Notes under the pieces: generated by a model
Told to the model about the DNA's origin: nothing
Seen by the model: only the letters and a program-made list of their open reading frames with translations
The model's database searches: none
Made by a program: the position numbers and the translations under genes
Shown: positions 8,027 to 16,681 of the stretch, piece after piece
Layout of the letters: each line of letters starts with the position of its first letter
Position numbering within the stretch: position 1 is the stretch's first letter
NCBI RefSeq assembly: GCF_001429165.1
Contig: NZ_LMIR01000002.1
Location: 1,911,261 to 1,975,260 of the forward strand
Length of the DNA stretch: 64,000 nt
From: Agromyces sp. Root81
GTDB lineage: Bacteria; Actinomycetota; Actinomycetes; Actinomycetales; Microbacteriaceae
Direction: 5' to 3'

Positions 8027-9046
8027 TTACGCCGGCGGACGGGCCGTCGACGAGCGCACGCGCAACTCGTAGGGCAGGGGAGTGGCGGCGGGCGTCGCGG
8101 CATCCGTCGTCGCCGGTTCGAGCTCGTCCATCAGGATCTCGACCGCGAGCTCGCCCTGCACCCGCGGGAACTGCGCGACCGTCGTGAGGCCGAAGAAGTC
8201 GGAGAGGTCGTGGTCGTCGATGCCGGCGATCGAGACGTCGCGCGGCACGACGAGGCCGAGGTCGCGTGCGGCGAGGATCGAGCCGATCGCCATCTCGTCG
8301 GACGCCGCGAAGATCGCCGTGGGTCGATCGTGCGGGGCGCCGAGCAGCTGCTTCGCGGCGTGGTAGCCGCCGCGGATCGTGAAGTCCGCCGGTGCGAAGA
8401 GTCGCGGGTCGACCTCGATGCCGGCGTCGCGGAGCGCGCCCTCGTAGCCGATGCGGCGGTTCGTCGGCAGGTGGAAGTCCATGTCGAACTCGAGGTCGCC
8501 GCCGATGTGAGCGATGCGGCTGTGGCCGAGGCCGATGAGGTGCTCGGTGGCGAGGCGGGCGACGGCGACGTCGTCGATCGTGAGGGTGCGAACGCCGGGG
8601 ATCGGGCCGCCGACGCCGACGAGCGGCTTGCCGAGTTCGTGCAGACGCGCCACCTCGGGCTCGGTGAGTTCGAGGGAGACGGCGATGACGGCGTCGACGC
8701 GCTGGCGCAGCAGGAAGTGCTCGAACACGCTCGCGCGCTCCCGCCCGTCGCCGGAGAGGTTGTAGAGCGTCAGGTCGTAGCCGCTCCGGAGAAGTGACTG
8801 CTGTGCCCCCTCGAGCACCGAGGAGAAGAACCAACGGTTCAGGAAGGGGATGACGACGCCGATGTTGCGGGTGCGCCCAGAGGCGAGGCTCGAGGCGTTG
8901 GAGGAGACGACGTAGCCGAGCCGCGCGGCGGCCTCTTCGACCTTCGCCTTGGACGTCGGCGAGACATGGCCGCGGCCGCTGAGCGCGCGCGACACCGTCG
9001 CGGTGGACACGCCCGCGAGTCTCGCGACCTCTTCGATGCCGGCCAT
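8027..9046 (-). CDS. LacI family transcriptional regulator
   Basis: 339 residues. The N-terminal LacI helix-turn-helix is clear (IEEVARLAGVSTATVSRALSG, residues ~3-23, split here only for description), followed by the hinge RLGYVVSSNASSLASGRTRNIGVVIP. The periplasmic-binding-protein-like sensor domain follows from ~60 (GYDLTLYNLSGDG, SIAGIDDHDLSDFF). GAGGAG stands just before the start. The effector is probably a sugar. No sugar operon is directly adjacent; the nearest candidate is the maltodextrin locus 5.8 kb away, whose control region carries LacI-type boxes, so regulation in trans is possible but unproven. Confidence 0.93.
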   Translation of the reverse strand: MAGIEEVARLAGVSTATVSRALSGRGHVSPTSKAKVEEAAARLGYVVSSNASSLASGRTRNIGVVIPFLNRWFFSSVLEGAQQSLLRSGYDLTLYNLSGDGRERASVFEHFLLRQRVDAVIAVSLELTEPEVARLHELGKPLVGVGGPIPGVRTLTIDDVAVARLATEHLIGLGHSRIAHIGGDLEFDMDFHLPTNRRIGYEGALRDAGIEVDPRLFAPADFTIRGGYHAAKQLLGAPHDRPTAIFAASDEMAIGSILAARDLGLVVPRDVSIAGIDDHDLSDFFGLTTVAQFPRVQGELAVEILMDELEPATTDAATPAATPLPYELRVRSSTARPPA

Positions 9047-9053
9047 GACTCCT

Positions 9054-9095
9054 CATTCCCGGCCTCGCCGAGTCCATTCCCGGCCTCGCCGAGTC
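9054..9095. repeat. Perfect 21-bp tandem duplication upstream of the LacI-type gene
   Basis: The 21-base unit beginning CATTCCCGGCCTCGCCGAG occurs twice head to tail, at 9054-9074 and 9075-9095, with no mismatch. It begins eight bases upstream of the LacI start codon, in the leader or promoter of that gene. Confidence 0.9.
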
Positions 9096-9237
9096 AGGGG
9101 AATCCTACTCGCCAGTGCCCGCGGTGCCCCGCGTGGCGCGTTGTCTGAACGGACCGGGTGGGATAGAAATACGTGTCGGGGCTGGCTCACGGGGGTGGCG
9201 GCTCGCCCCCTGTCGCCGTCTCGAAGGGAAAGCACCC

Positions 9238-9402
9238 GTGAAGTGGCTCAAGGGCATCGCCGTGGCGTTGGTCGTGATCTTCGCCTTGTTCTACATGATC
9301 AGTCGTCCTGAAGACGCTGCCAATGTCGTGCAGGGCGCGCTCGGCGCCGTCGTCTCGGCCACCGAGTCCGTCGGCAGGTTCTTCAGCTCGCTCGCCTCAT
9401 GA
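9238..9402 (+). CDS. Small membrane protein (54 residues)
   Basis: GTG at 9238 preceded by AAGGGAAAG. The sequence starts VKWLKGIAVALVVIFALFYM (one membrane helix, residues ~3-21) and continues with a short tail rich in Ala, Val and Ser (NVVQGALGAVVSATESVGRF) that is probably amphipathic. I do not recognise the family. The stop is four bases from the next start, so it is almost certainly cotranscribed with the PH-domain protein and may act with it at the membrane. Confidence 0.65.
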   Translation: MKWLKGIAVALVVIFALFYMISRPEDAANVVQGALGAVVSATESVGRFFSSLAS

Positions 9403-9406
9403 CGCC

Positions 9407-10069
9407 ATGAGCGTGTTCGGGTTCGATCCGCGCGTCGAGCGGCACCTCATCTCCGACGAGGGAGAGGTGATCGTCGACGAGGTGCGCAAGCACTGGGCCG
9501 CCGTGGTCGGCGCGATCCTCGAGATGCTCGCCGCAGTGCCCGCGCTGCTGCTGCTCGCGTGGGTGCCGCAGCAGCTGTACTGGTTCCCGCTCTTCCTCGC
9601 GCTCTTCCTCGCCCTGCACGGGCTCTGGCGCATCCTGCAGGCGCGCATGGACCGCTTCGTGATCACGAACATGCGCGTGTTCCGCGTGCACGGCATCCTG
9701 TCGCAGCGCATCGCGACCATGCCGATCTCGCGAATCCTCGACATCTCGGTGCACACGCCGCTCATCGGCCGGGTCTTCGGCTACGGGCACTTCGTGTTCG
9801 AATCGGCCGCGCAGGACCAGGGGCTGCGCGAGATCCGCTTCGTCGGTTCGCCCGACCAGCGCGGTGCCACGATCCAGCGGGTCATCCAGCGCTCCGGCCT
9901 GCGGGGCCCGGCGCGTCCGATGCATCGCGACGAGCAGTACGACCCTGCGTCGCAGACACAGCCGGCGCCGCGCTACGACCCCGCGCCACGGCCCGATCGC
10001 TACGATACGACGCCGCAGCGCGACCAGAACGACACGGCAGAGATGCCCTGGTGGCGCGGGTCGAACTGA
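9407..10069 (+). CDS. PH domain-containing membrane protein (bPH2/YdbT-like)
   Basis: 220 residues from the ATG at 9407. Two membrane helices lie near residues 28-70 (LEMLAAVPALLLLAW and WFPLFLALFLALHGLW), then a bacterial PH domain with the hallmark DRFVITNMRVFRVHGIL and ISRILDISVHTPLIGRVFGYGHFVFESA. The C-terminal ~55 residues are a disordered Pro/Gln/Arg/Asp tail with repeated YDP/YDT motifs. Proteins of this class are envelope-associated with unknown ligand. It is coupled to the small membrane protein upstream. Confidence 0.85.
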   Translation: MSVFGFDPRVERHLISDEGEVIVDEVRKHWAAVVGAILEMLAAVPALLLLAWVPQQLYWFPLFLALFLALHGLWRILQARMDRFVITNMRVFRVHGILSQRIATMPISRILDISVHTPLIGRVFGYGHFVFESAAQDQGLREIRFVGSPDQRGATIQRVIQRSGLRGPARPMHRDEQYDPASQTQPAPRYDPAPRPDRYDTTPQRDQNDTAEMPWWRGSN

Positions 10070-10114
10070 CACTCCCCGACATGGCCCTCGCGCGCCGGGG
10101 CGCACCGTGCAAGC

Positions 10115-11452
10115 ATGGTGGCCATGTCGAAACGACGGATGTCGCTTGCTTCGGGGGTCGCAGCAGCAGCACTGCTGCTCGGCGCACCAGCCGCCATGCT
10201 CGCGGTCGGAGCGCCAGCTGCCGCAGTCGAGCCCGATGAGTTCGGCGTCTTCGCCTCGTACGAGATGAGCGCCGCCACTGCACCGAACACGTTCGCGGGC
10301 ACGGCGACGTTCGCCACGACGGCCGACGCCTCGCCGATCGAGATCACCACGGATTCGACGACGGTGAAGGTGCCGACGGGGGAGTCGGCGTTCCTCGGCG
10401 CGAGCACCGGGTTCGGCCAGTACTTCGGATCGACCCGGTCCCAGCCGTACCTCTACCTCTCGCCCAGCGCGGGCAACGCGCCCTCGACGACGACGCTCAG
10501 GTTCACGGGCGCGGTTCCGCCGCTGGGGTGGGGATTCGCCGTCGGCGACATCGATGCCGACTACGTGACGATCGAACCGCTCGACGCCGGCGGCGCCGTG
10601 CTCCCGCTCTCGACGCTGAATGCGCAGGACACCGGCGGCACTCCGCTCCTGAACTACTGCGCGAACGCCGTGCCGAAGCCCTCGAGCTGCGTCGGCCCGG
10701 GGCCGTTCACCGATCACCCGTGGTGGCTCACGACGGCCGGCCCGTCACCGACGTTGCCCGGGCCGTTCCCGGCGGGCTCGGTCGTCGGCAACGGCATCGA
10801 CACGTACGGCTCCTACGACTGGTTCCTGCCGTCGGCGGAAGTGCACGGTCTCCGGCTCACCTTCACCGTGCAGTCGGGCATTCCGATCTACCAGCTGTGG
10901 CTCGCAGCGGTCGCGACGAAGGCCACGATCACCGGCACCGTCGTGCTCCCGGAGGCGCCGCCTGGAACGCCGGTTCCCGACGGCACGAAGGCCGAGCTCC
11001 ACAACGGCGACGGCACGCCGGTGCTCGACATCGAAGACCAGGTGGTGACCACCCCTGTGGCGCCCGACGGCTCGTTCGCCTTCGAGACCGAGCAGCGGCC
11101 GGCCGACGACCCGTATCAGGTGGTCCTCGTTCCGCCGGCCCGCTACGAACCCCCCGCCCCGACCACGGTGGTGGCCGACGCGGCAGAGGTCGAGGTGCAG
11201 ATCGAACTCGTCGCCTCGCCGACGACGCCGGCACCGACGCCCACCGCGACGCCCGCGCCCGCGCTCGCCGAGTCGGGTTTCGTCGGCGGTCCGTGGTTCA
11301 TCGTCGGCGGAGTCGTCCTGCTCGCGGGTCTCGCCACCGTCGTGCTCGTCGCCCTCCGTCGCCAGCGAGCGGCACGTTCGGGTGGCGGCGCATCGGAAGC
11401 ATCCGAGACGGGCCCATCGACGTCTTCCGACGACGGTCCCACCGCCTCCTGA
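10115..11452 (+). CDS. Secreted surface protein with LAESG sorting-type C-terminus
   Basis: 445 residues. The start is ATG 10115 or the in-frame ATG at 10124. A signal peptide is plain (basic n-region, then SGVAAAALLLGAPAAMLAV, cleavage probably near AAA). The body is beta-rich (~45-270) with no family I can name. A region around 270-370 looks like a carboxypeptidase-regulatory/Cna-B type domain (ATITGTVVLPEAP). A Thr/Pro/Ala spacer leads to LAESG, a hydrophobic helix and an RRQR tail, the layout of a cell-wall sorting signal. LAESG is a variant of the LAxTG motif used by class E sortases; anchoring is inferred. Confidence 0.75.
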   Translation: MVAMSKRRMSLASGVAAAALLLGAPAAMLAVGAPAAAVEPDEFGVFASYEMSAATAPNTFAGTATFATTADASPIEITTDSTTVKVPTGESAFLGASTGFGQYFGSTRSQPYLYLSPSAGNAPSTTTLRFTGAVPPLGWGFAVGDIDADYVTIEPLDAGGAVLPLSTLNAQDTGGTPLLNYCANAVPKPSSCVGPGPFTDHPWWLTTAGPSPTLPGPFPAGSVVGNGIDTYGSYDWFLPSAEVHGLRLTFTVQSGIPIYQLWLAAVATKATITGTVVLPEAPPGTPVPDGTKAELHNGDGTPVLDIEDQVVTTPVAPDGSFAFETEQRPADDPYQVVLVPPARYEPPAPTTVVADAAEVEVQIELVASPTTPAPTPTATPAPALAESGFVGGPWFIVGGVVLLAGLATVVLVALRRQRAARSGGGASEASETGPSTSSDDGPTAS

Positions 11453-11531
11453 GGCCCGATTTCTCGCGACGGCCCTCGGCGGGTATTCTTGACAGGCCCC
11501 CGGTTGTGTGCAGAACGTGGTCGGGTGCGAT

Positions 11532-11616
11532 GGCGAGTTACCCAAGCGGCCAAAGGGATCTGACTGTAAATCAGACTGCTCAGCATTCGGGGGTTCGAAT
11601 CCCTCACTCGCCACCA
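11532..11616 (+). tRNA. tRNA-Tyr (GTA)
   Basis: Acceptor stem GGCGAGT (11532-11538) pairs with ACTCGCC (11606-11612). The anticodon arm is TCTGA-CTGTAAA-TCAGA with anticodon GTA, and the T arm is GGGTTCGAATCCC. It has a long variable arm, as expected for tRNA-Tyr. The CCA end is encoded (11614-11616). A perfect TTGACA lies at 11489-11494 upstream and may be its -35 element, though no good -10 follows. Confidence 0.97.
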
Positions 11617-11620
11617 GAGA

Positions 11621-11640
11621 AGCCCCGGTCAGCCGGGGCT
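11621..11640 (+). terminator. Intrinsic terminator after tRNA-Tyr
   Basis: Perfect 8-bp stem AGCCCCGG/CCGGGGCT with a four-base loop (TCAG), followed by a short T-containing run (TTCGTGGTTT). It begins five bases after the tRNA CCA. Confidence 0.75.
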
Positions 11641-11711
11641 TTCGTGGTTTCAGGGGTCGTGAACGACGGATGCCTCGGACGGCGGCGACCTCGCCCGACT
11701 AGCGTGAGGGC

Positions 11712-12584
11712 ATGAGCGAAGACGCGTTCTCGATCGGCGACCACGAAGCGACGCACGCGAACGGAGAGCGCGGGGCGGCGGCATCCGCTGCGCTGCTCGA
11801 CCTCGCGAAGCGCATCGCGCTGCAGGCGGGAGAGTTCGCCGTCGAGGCGCGCTCCGGCGGGGTGAGCGTCGCCGCCACGAAGTCGTCGCCCGTGGACATC
11901 GTCACGGCCGTCGATCGCGACACCGAGGCGCTCATTCGCCGGCTCGTGCTCGAGGCGCGACCCGACGACGGCATCGTCGGCGAGGAGGACGAGGCGCGCG
12001 TCGGCACGACGGGCCTCAACTGGGTCATCGACCCGATCGACGGAACCGTGAACTTCCTCTACGGCATTCCCGCCTGGGCGATCAGCATCGCCGTCGTCGA
12101 GGGGTCGGACGATCCGCGAATGTGGACCGCGCTCGCCGGCGTGGTCGTGAACCCGAGCAGCGGGGAAGTGTTCGAGGCGAGCCGCGGAGGCGGAGCCCGT
12201 CTCGACGGCGGGCCGCTTCGGGCCAACACGGATGTCGCGCTCAGCCGCGCCCTCGTCGGCACGGGGTTCTCGTACTCGGCCGAGGTGCGGCGCGAGCAGG
12301 CGGAGGTGCTGCTGACGGTGCTGCCGCTCGCGCGGGACATCCGGCGCGGCGGCTCGGCCGCCCTCGACCTCTGCGCGGTCGCCGCGGGCCGCCTCGATGC
12401 GTACTACGAGCGGGGATTGAACCCATGGGATCATGCCGCCGGCGCCCTGATCGCACAGGAGGCGGGCGCGCGGGTGGGCGGGCCGGGGGGCGGGGCCGCG
12501 ACCGTCGAACTCGTGCTCGCGGCGGCACCCGCGCTCTACGACGAAATCGCCGAGGTGCTGCGGCGGGCCGGGCTCGGCGCGTGA
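11712..12584 (+). CDS. Inositol monophosphatase family protein
   Basis: 290 residues. All metal and substrate motifs are present: GEED (~90), DPIDGTVNF (~107-115) and NPWDHAAG (~237-244). These are the signatures of the Mg-dependent inositol/histidinol/adenosine phosphate phosphatase fold. The likely reaction is hydrolysis of inositol-1-phosphate or a related sugar phosphate, feeding inositol to phosphatidylinositol; histidinol phosphatase is an alternative. The N-terminal ~25 residues are extra and variable. TAGCGT ends six bases before the ATG, so the transcript may be leaderless. Confidence 0.9.
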   Translation: MSEDAFSIGDHEATHANGERGAAASAALLDLAKRIALQAGEFAVEARSGGVSVAATKSSPVDIVTAVDRDTEALIRRLVLEARPDDGIVGEEDEARVGTTGLNWVIDPIDGTVNFLYGIPAWAISIAVVEGSDDPRMWTALAGVVVNPSSGEVFEASRGGGARLDGGPLRANTDVALSRALVGTGFSYSAEVRREQAEVLLTVLPLARDIRRGGSAALDLCAVAAGRLDAYYERGLNPWDHAAGALIAQEAGARVGGPGGGAATVELVLAAAPALYDEIAEVLRRAGLGA

Positions 12585-12717
12585 GGCGCCGAGATCGGGA
12601 GGCCACGGAAGTCGTGGATTCCATGCGTTCCGACAGTGGAGAATCTCCGTTCCACATGGCGTGGACCGTCGAGACCGGGTAGTCTTTACCAACCTGTTAT
12701 TTCGGCGTGACGCCGGG

Positions 12718-14490
12718 ATGCCCACCTCCCTGATTCACCCTGTCCGCTCCACGACGCCGAGAGTTCCCCCACACGTGCTCGAGTCCCCCCTCGTGCCTGA
12801 CGGTTCAACGCCGGGCACCCAGGCCCCTTCGCGGGCCGAGCGACCCTTGACTCGTCGAGAGCTCCGCGAGCGCGAAGCCGCTGAGGCGCTTCGGGCAGCG
12901 GGTGCCCAGCAGCCCGTCGGGGCTCCGGCCGAGCAGCCGGCGGATGTCTCGTGGCAGGCGCTCTTCACTCCGGCGGCAGCACCCGTTCAGGCAGCGGCAA
13001 CCCCGGTTCAGGCCCCTGTGCAGCCGGCTCCTGTGCAGCCGGCCCCCGTGCAGCCGGCCCCCGTGCAACAGGCAGCCGCACCGGCAGCGGCCGTCTGGCA
13101 TCCGAGCCCGGCGGCGCAGGTCGCCCCGACAGAACCCGGCGCGCTTCGGCCCCGGCGTTCCGCCGCCGCCGTGCCGCCCTCGCCCGTTCCGTTCATTCCG
13201 CTTGCTGCAACCCCCTCCGCTCCCGCCCCTCAGGCCGAGCCGGTCGACCGCCCCGTCGACACGGTCTCGGCCTTCGCCGATTCCCGGGTCGACATCTCGC
13301 CGTCGCACCCGGCGCCCTCGCAGGTCGACACTGCGCCGCAGGGCGGGTTCGACGCGCTCTTCGCCGGACTCGGCGAGGAACCCGAGCCGGCAGCAGAGCG
13401 ACCCGCCCGGTCGGCGCGCCCGTCTCGCGCCGAGCGGAAGGCGGCGAAGGCGGCCCCCGTTCCCCGTCGCACGTCGGCGGTCGCCGCACCGGCTGCCGAG
13501 GCGGCTGCGCCGGTCGACGACTTCGCGGCCGTGATCGCGGCGTCGGCCGTCGCCGGTGCGTCACTCGTCACGCCGGCGCCGCGCGAGGCCGAGGCGGCCG
13601 ACCTCGGGGCGGCTCCACCCGCTGACGCGGCCTGGCAGCCGTCGACCGGCACCGCGAGCGCTCAGCGCCCCCGACGTACGGCCGACACCGGCGCCCGGCG
13701 GGCCACGGGCCGCGAGCTTCCGGCGGCCGGCGCAACAGACGGTTCATCCCGCCCGGCGCCCAAGCGGCGAGTGAAGCGCGCAAGCCGCATCGCCCGCGTG
13801 TCGAGCGGCTTCGCAGCGATGAGTTTCGCGGCGCTGCTCGCCGTTGCGACATCCGTGCCCTCGCTGTCGCTCCTGTCGCCCGCCGACGTGCAGGCCATCG
13901 CTCTCGAGCAGTCCACGCGCGGCACCGAGCCCGGCCAGGTGGTCGAGATCACCGGTGGCGCGCTCGCGCAGACCGTGCAGCGCGACGGGTACGAGACGCA
14001 GACGATCGACGAGTACGCGCGTGCCGCCGGCATCCGTCCCGAGGCGACGTTCACGAACAACCCGTCGGGCACGATCCAGTGGCCGTTCGCAGTCGGCGTG
14101 CACATCGGCGACCGGTTCGGATACCGCGACTGCGCCGGCTGCTCGAGCGACCACGGCGGCCAGGACTTCAACCCGGGCCTCGGCGCCGAGATCCAGAGCA
14201 TCGCCGACGGCGTCGTCGCCAACTCGACCGACTCGGGCGGATCGCTCGGCGTCGTGATGATGATCGACCACATGATCGACGGGGAGCTCGTCACGAGCGT
14301 CTACGCCCACATGGAGTACGGCTCGCGCCGCTTCGAGACCGGCGACACGGTCAAGGTCGGCGACGTGATCGGCCAGACCGGTGACACCGGCATGTCGACC
14401 GGCCCGCACCTGCACTTCGAGATCCGCGTCGGCGGCATGAGCGGCATCAAGGTCGATCCGCTCGAATGGCTGTACGCCAACACCAACTGA
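12718..14490 (+). CDS. Membrane-anchored M23 family metallopeptidase
   Basis: 590 residues from ATG 12718 (GTG 12661 is also in frame). A long disordered Pro/Ala/Gln N-terminal region (~1-360) contains SRAERPLTRRELRERE and a VQPAP repeat block. One membrane helix follows near 362-388. The extracellular region ends in a LytM/M23 domain with HGGQDF (first metal ligands, near residue 478), VYAHM, and GPHLHFEI (near 563), so the zinc site looks complete. It should cleave peptidoglycan cross-bridges during growth or division. A CHY zinc-finger gene begins one base after the stop. Confidence 0.92.
   Translation: MPTSLIHPVRSTTPRVPPHVLESPLVPDGSTPGTQAPSRAERPLTRRELREREAAEALRAAGAQQPVGAPAEQPADVSWQALFTPAAAPVQAAATPVQAPVQPAPVQPAPVQPAPVQQAAAPAAAVWHPSPAAQVAPTEPGALRPRRSAAAVPPSPVPFIPLAATPSAPAPQAEPVDRPVDTVSAFADSRVDISPSHPAPSQVDTAPQGGFDALFAGLGEEPEPAAERPARSARPSRAERKAAKAAPVPRRTSAVAAPAAEAAAPVDDFAAVIAASAVAGASLVTPAPREAEAADLGAAPPADAAWQPSTGTASAQRPRRTADTGARRATGRELPAAGATDGSSRPAPKRRVKRASRIARVSSGFAAMSFAALLAVATSVPSLSLLSPADVQAIALEQSTRGTEPGQVVEITGGALAQTVQRDGYETQTIDEYARAAGIRPEATFTNNPSGTIQWPFAVGVHIGDRFGYRDCAGCSSDHGGQDFNPGLGAEIQSIADGVVANSTDSGGSLGVVMMIDHMIDGELVTSVYAHMEYGSRRFETGDTVKVGDVIGQTGDTGMSTGPHLHFEIRVGGMSGIKVDPLEWLYANTN
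13012..13071 (+). repeat. 15-bp in-frame repeat (four units) in the M23 peptidase gene
   Basis: Four successive 15-base units (13012, 13027, 13042, 13057) differ only at synonymous or near-synonymous positions and encode repeated APVQP. They lie in the disordered cytoplasmic region. The number of units may vary between strains. Confidence 0.85.
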
Positions 14491-14491
14491 C

Positions 14492-14809
14492 GTGCGCCCC
14501 CACGTTCACGGGCGCACGGTCGACGACGAGACCCGGTGCGTGCACTACGCGACGGCGGTCGACATCATCGCCATCCGGTTCGCCTGCTGCGATCGGTACT
14601 ACCCGTGCCACGCGTGCCACGAGGAGGCCGAGCCGCACCCGGTCGTGCTTCGGCCGCGCGCCGAATGGGATGCGCCCGGCATCCTGTGCGGGGCCTGCGG
14701 CACCGAACTCTCCGTGACCGCGTACCGCGCGAGCGAGTCCTGTCCGGCCTGCAGCGCGGACTTCAACCCGCGCTGCCGCCTGCATTGGGACCGCTACTTC
14801 GAGCAGTAG
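14492..14809 (+). CDS. CHY-type zinc finger protein
   Basis: 105 residues from GTG 14492, one base after the M23 stop. It contains the ordered metal-binding set of the CHY finger: CVHY near the start (~16-19), CCDRYYPCHACHEEAE (~32-47), CGACGTEL and CPACSADFNPRC. Bacterial single-domain CHY proteins of this size are common in actinobacteria; the function is unknown. It is probably cotranscribed with the peptidase, but a functional link is not evident. Confidence 0.88.
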   Translation: MRPHVHGRTVDDETRCVHYATAVDIIAIRFACCDRYYPCHACHEEAEPHPVVLRPRAEWDAPGILCGACGTELSVTAYRASESCPACSADFNPRCRLHWDRYFEQ

Positions 14810-14870
14810 GCCGTCCGTGCACGGCCGGTGCCGGCCGCGGCCGCAGCCGCAGGCGCCGTTTCCCCTCGGC

Positions 14871-16553
14871 TCAGGCCGCGAGCCAGACCGTGGAGTCGGC
14901 GGGCAGCGTGCGGCCGTCGAGCGGCTCGCTCGTGAGCAGCACGTCGCCTGCGGGCAGCTCGACGGGGGAGGCCCCGGCATTGGCGATCACGAGGACGCCG
15001 CCGTTGCGGAACGCGACGATCGACTCCGGGAAACCGGGCAGCCACTCGAGCGTGCCCGCGCCGAGGTCACGTGCCCGCCGCAGCGCGAGGGCGTCGCGGT
15101 AGAGGGAGAGCGTCGAGGCGGGGTCGCCGCGCTGCGCGTCGCGCGCGAGCGCGGCCCACTGCGCGGGCTGCGGGAGCCACGAGGCATCCGTCGGACCGAA
15201 GCCGTACGAGGACGCTGCGGATTCCCAGGGCAGGGGCACGCGGCATCCGTCTCGCCCGTAGCGTTCGCCTGCCGTGCGGAACCACGTCGGGTCCTGGCGG
15301 GCGTCGTCTGGCAGGTCGATGACCTCGGGCAGGCCGAGCTCCTCGCCCTGGTAGAGGTAGACCGAGCCGGGCAGTGCGAGCATGAGCGCGGTCGCGGCAC
15401 GGGCTCGGCGCAGGCCGGACGCGTACTCGGGCAGGCCCTTCGAGCGCGGTCCGAGGCCGTGGCCCTGCGGGTTCGCCTCGGTGACCGAGAGCCGGGTCGC
15501 GTGGCGCACGACGTCGTGGTTCGAGAGCACCCAGGTCGACGGGGCGCCGACCGCGGCGAACGCGGCGAGCGAGTCATCGATGACCCGGCGCAGAGCGTCG
15601 GCGTTCCACGGCGTCTCGAGGTAGGCGAAGTTGAACGCCTGGTGCATCTCGTCGGGGCGGACCCAGTTCGCGAGCCGCGAGAGCGGGTCGACCCATGCCT
15701 CGGCCGCGAGGATGCGGTCGTCGGGGTACTCGTCCAGCAGCGTCCGCCAGTCGCGGTAGATCTCGTGCACGCCGTCCTGGCCCCAGTAGGGCGCGCTGTC
15801 GGCGGGCTCGGCCGAGATCTCGGGTTCGAGGGCCACTCCGGAGGCAGCGGGGGAGACGCCGCCCATGCTGCCGCCCTCGGCCGGGGGCGTGAAGTCGGGG
15901 AGGCCGTCGGCCTTGATCATGCCGTGCGCGACGTCGACCCGGAAGCCGTCGACGCCCCGGTCGAGCCAGAAGCGGAGGATGCGCCGGAACTCCTCGCGGA
16001 CCTCCTCGTTGGTCCAGTCGAAGTCGGGCTGCGAGCTGTCGAAGAGGTGCAGGTACCACTGGCCCGGAGTGCCGTCGGCCTCGAGCACGCGGGTCCACGC
16101 GGGGCCGCCGAAGACGGACTCCCAGTTGTTGGGCGCTTCGGAGCCGTCGGCACCGCGTCCGTCGCGGAAGAGGTAGCGGGCGCGTTCGGTGCTGCCGGGC
16201 GCTGCGGCGAGCGCGGCCTGGAACCACTCGTGCGCGTCGGAGGAATGGTTGGGCACGAGGTCGACGATGACGCGGATGCCGCGGGCGTGCGCCTCGGCGA
16301 CCATCGCGTCGAAGTCGGCGAGCGTGCCGAAGAGTGGGTCGACGTCGCAGTAGTCGGCGACGTCGTAGCCGGCGTCGCGCTGCGGCGAGGTGTAGAACGG
16401 CGAGAGCCAGATCGCGTCGATGCCGAGCTCCTGCAGCGCACCGAGGCGCGAGGTGATGCCGGCGAGGTCGCCCATGCCGTCGCCGTTCGCGTCGGCGAAC
16501 GACCGGGGGTAGATCTGGTAGATCGCGGCAGTGCGCCACCATTCGGAAGTCAT
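14871..16553 (-). CDS. GH13 alpha-glucosidase
   Basis: 560 residues from ATG 16553. The (beta/alpha)8 catalytic domain carries the four GH13 regions: DLVPNH (98-103), DGFRVDVAH with nucleophile Asp207, AAEAW with acid/base Glu285, and LSNHD with His346/Asp347. It is of the exo-acting oligo-1,6-glucosidase/alpha-glucosidase subgroup, cytoplasmic, releasing glucose from imported malto- or isomalto-oligosaccharides. It diverges from malE across a shared control region. TACAGT ends six bases before the ATG, suggesting a leaderless transcript; a LacI-type box lies 31 bases upstream. Confidence 0.93.
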   Translation of the reverse strand: MTSEWWRTAAIYQIYPRSFADANGDGMGDLAGITSRLGALQELGIDAIWLSPFYTSPQRDAGYDVADYCDVDPLFGTLADFDAMVAEAHARGIRVIVDLVPNHSSDAHEWFQAALAAAPGSTERARYLFRDGRGADGSEAPNNWESVFGGPAWTRVLEADGTPGQWYLHLFDSSQPDFDWTNEEVREEFRRILRFWLDRGVDGFRVDVAHGMIKADGLPDFTPPAEGGSMGGVSPAASGVALEPEISAEPADSAPYWGQDGVHEIYRDWRTLLDEYPDDRILAAEAWVDPLSRLANWVRPDEMHQAFNFAYLETPWNADALRRVIDDSLAAFAAVGAPSTWVLSNHDVVRHATRLSVTEANPQGHGLGPRSKGLPEYASGLRRARAATALMLALPGSVYLYQGEELGLPEVIDLPDDARQDPTWFRTAGERYGRDGCRVPLPWESAASSYGFGPTDASWLPQPAQWAALARDAQRGDPASTLSLYRDALALRRARDLGAGTLEWLPGFPESIVAFRNGGVLVIANAGASPVELPAGDVLLTSEPLDGRTLPADSTVWLAA

Positions 16554-16584
16554 GCGGAAACTGTACGTCATCGCGCAACGCGAT

Positions 16585-16597
16585 GGAAACGCTTGCA
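16585..16597. promoter_or_regulatory. LacI-type operator candidate, proximal to the GH13 gene
   Basis: GGAAACGCTTGCA is a quasi-palindrome about the central CG and shares CGCTTGCA with the second box at 16687-16694. The location is about -30 relative to the divergent GH13 start. Confidence 0.5.
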
Positions 16598-16651
16598 GTC
16601 TTCGGGATTCACGCGATGGTTACGAACCGGTATCAATGCATATGACGCGGT

Positions 16652-16680
16652 TTGGTAAAGCGCGCGAGGCAAGGTATACC
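16652..16680 (+). promoter_or_regulatory. malE promoter candidate
   Basis: TTGGTA (16652-16657), a 17-base spacer and TATACC (16675-16680). This is the best -35/-10 pair in the divergent gap. A LacI-type box directly follows the -10, where bound repressor would block initiation. Confidence 0.55.
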
Positions 16681-16681
16681 T

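Noticed and set aside
12585-12717. Cyclic-di-AMP riboswitch upstream of the M23 peptidase, expected because such elements precede wall hydrolase genes in some actinobacteria
   Set aside because: The 133-base gap is too short and none of the recognisable conserved core sequences are seen.
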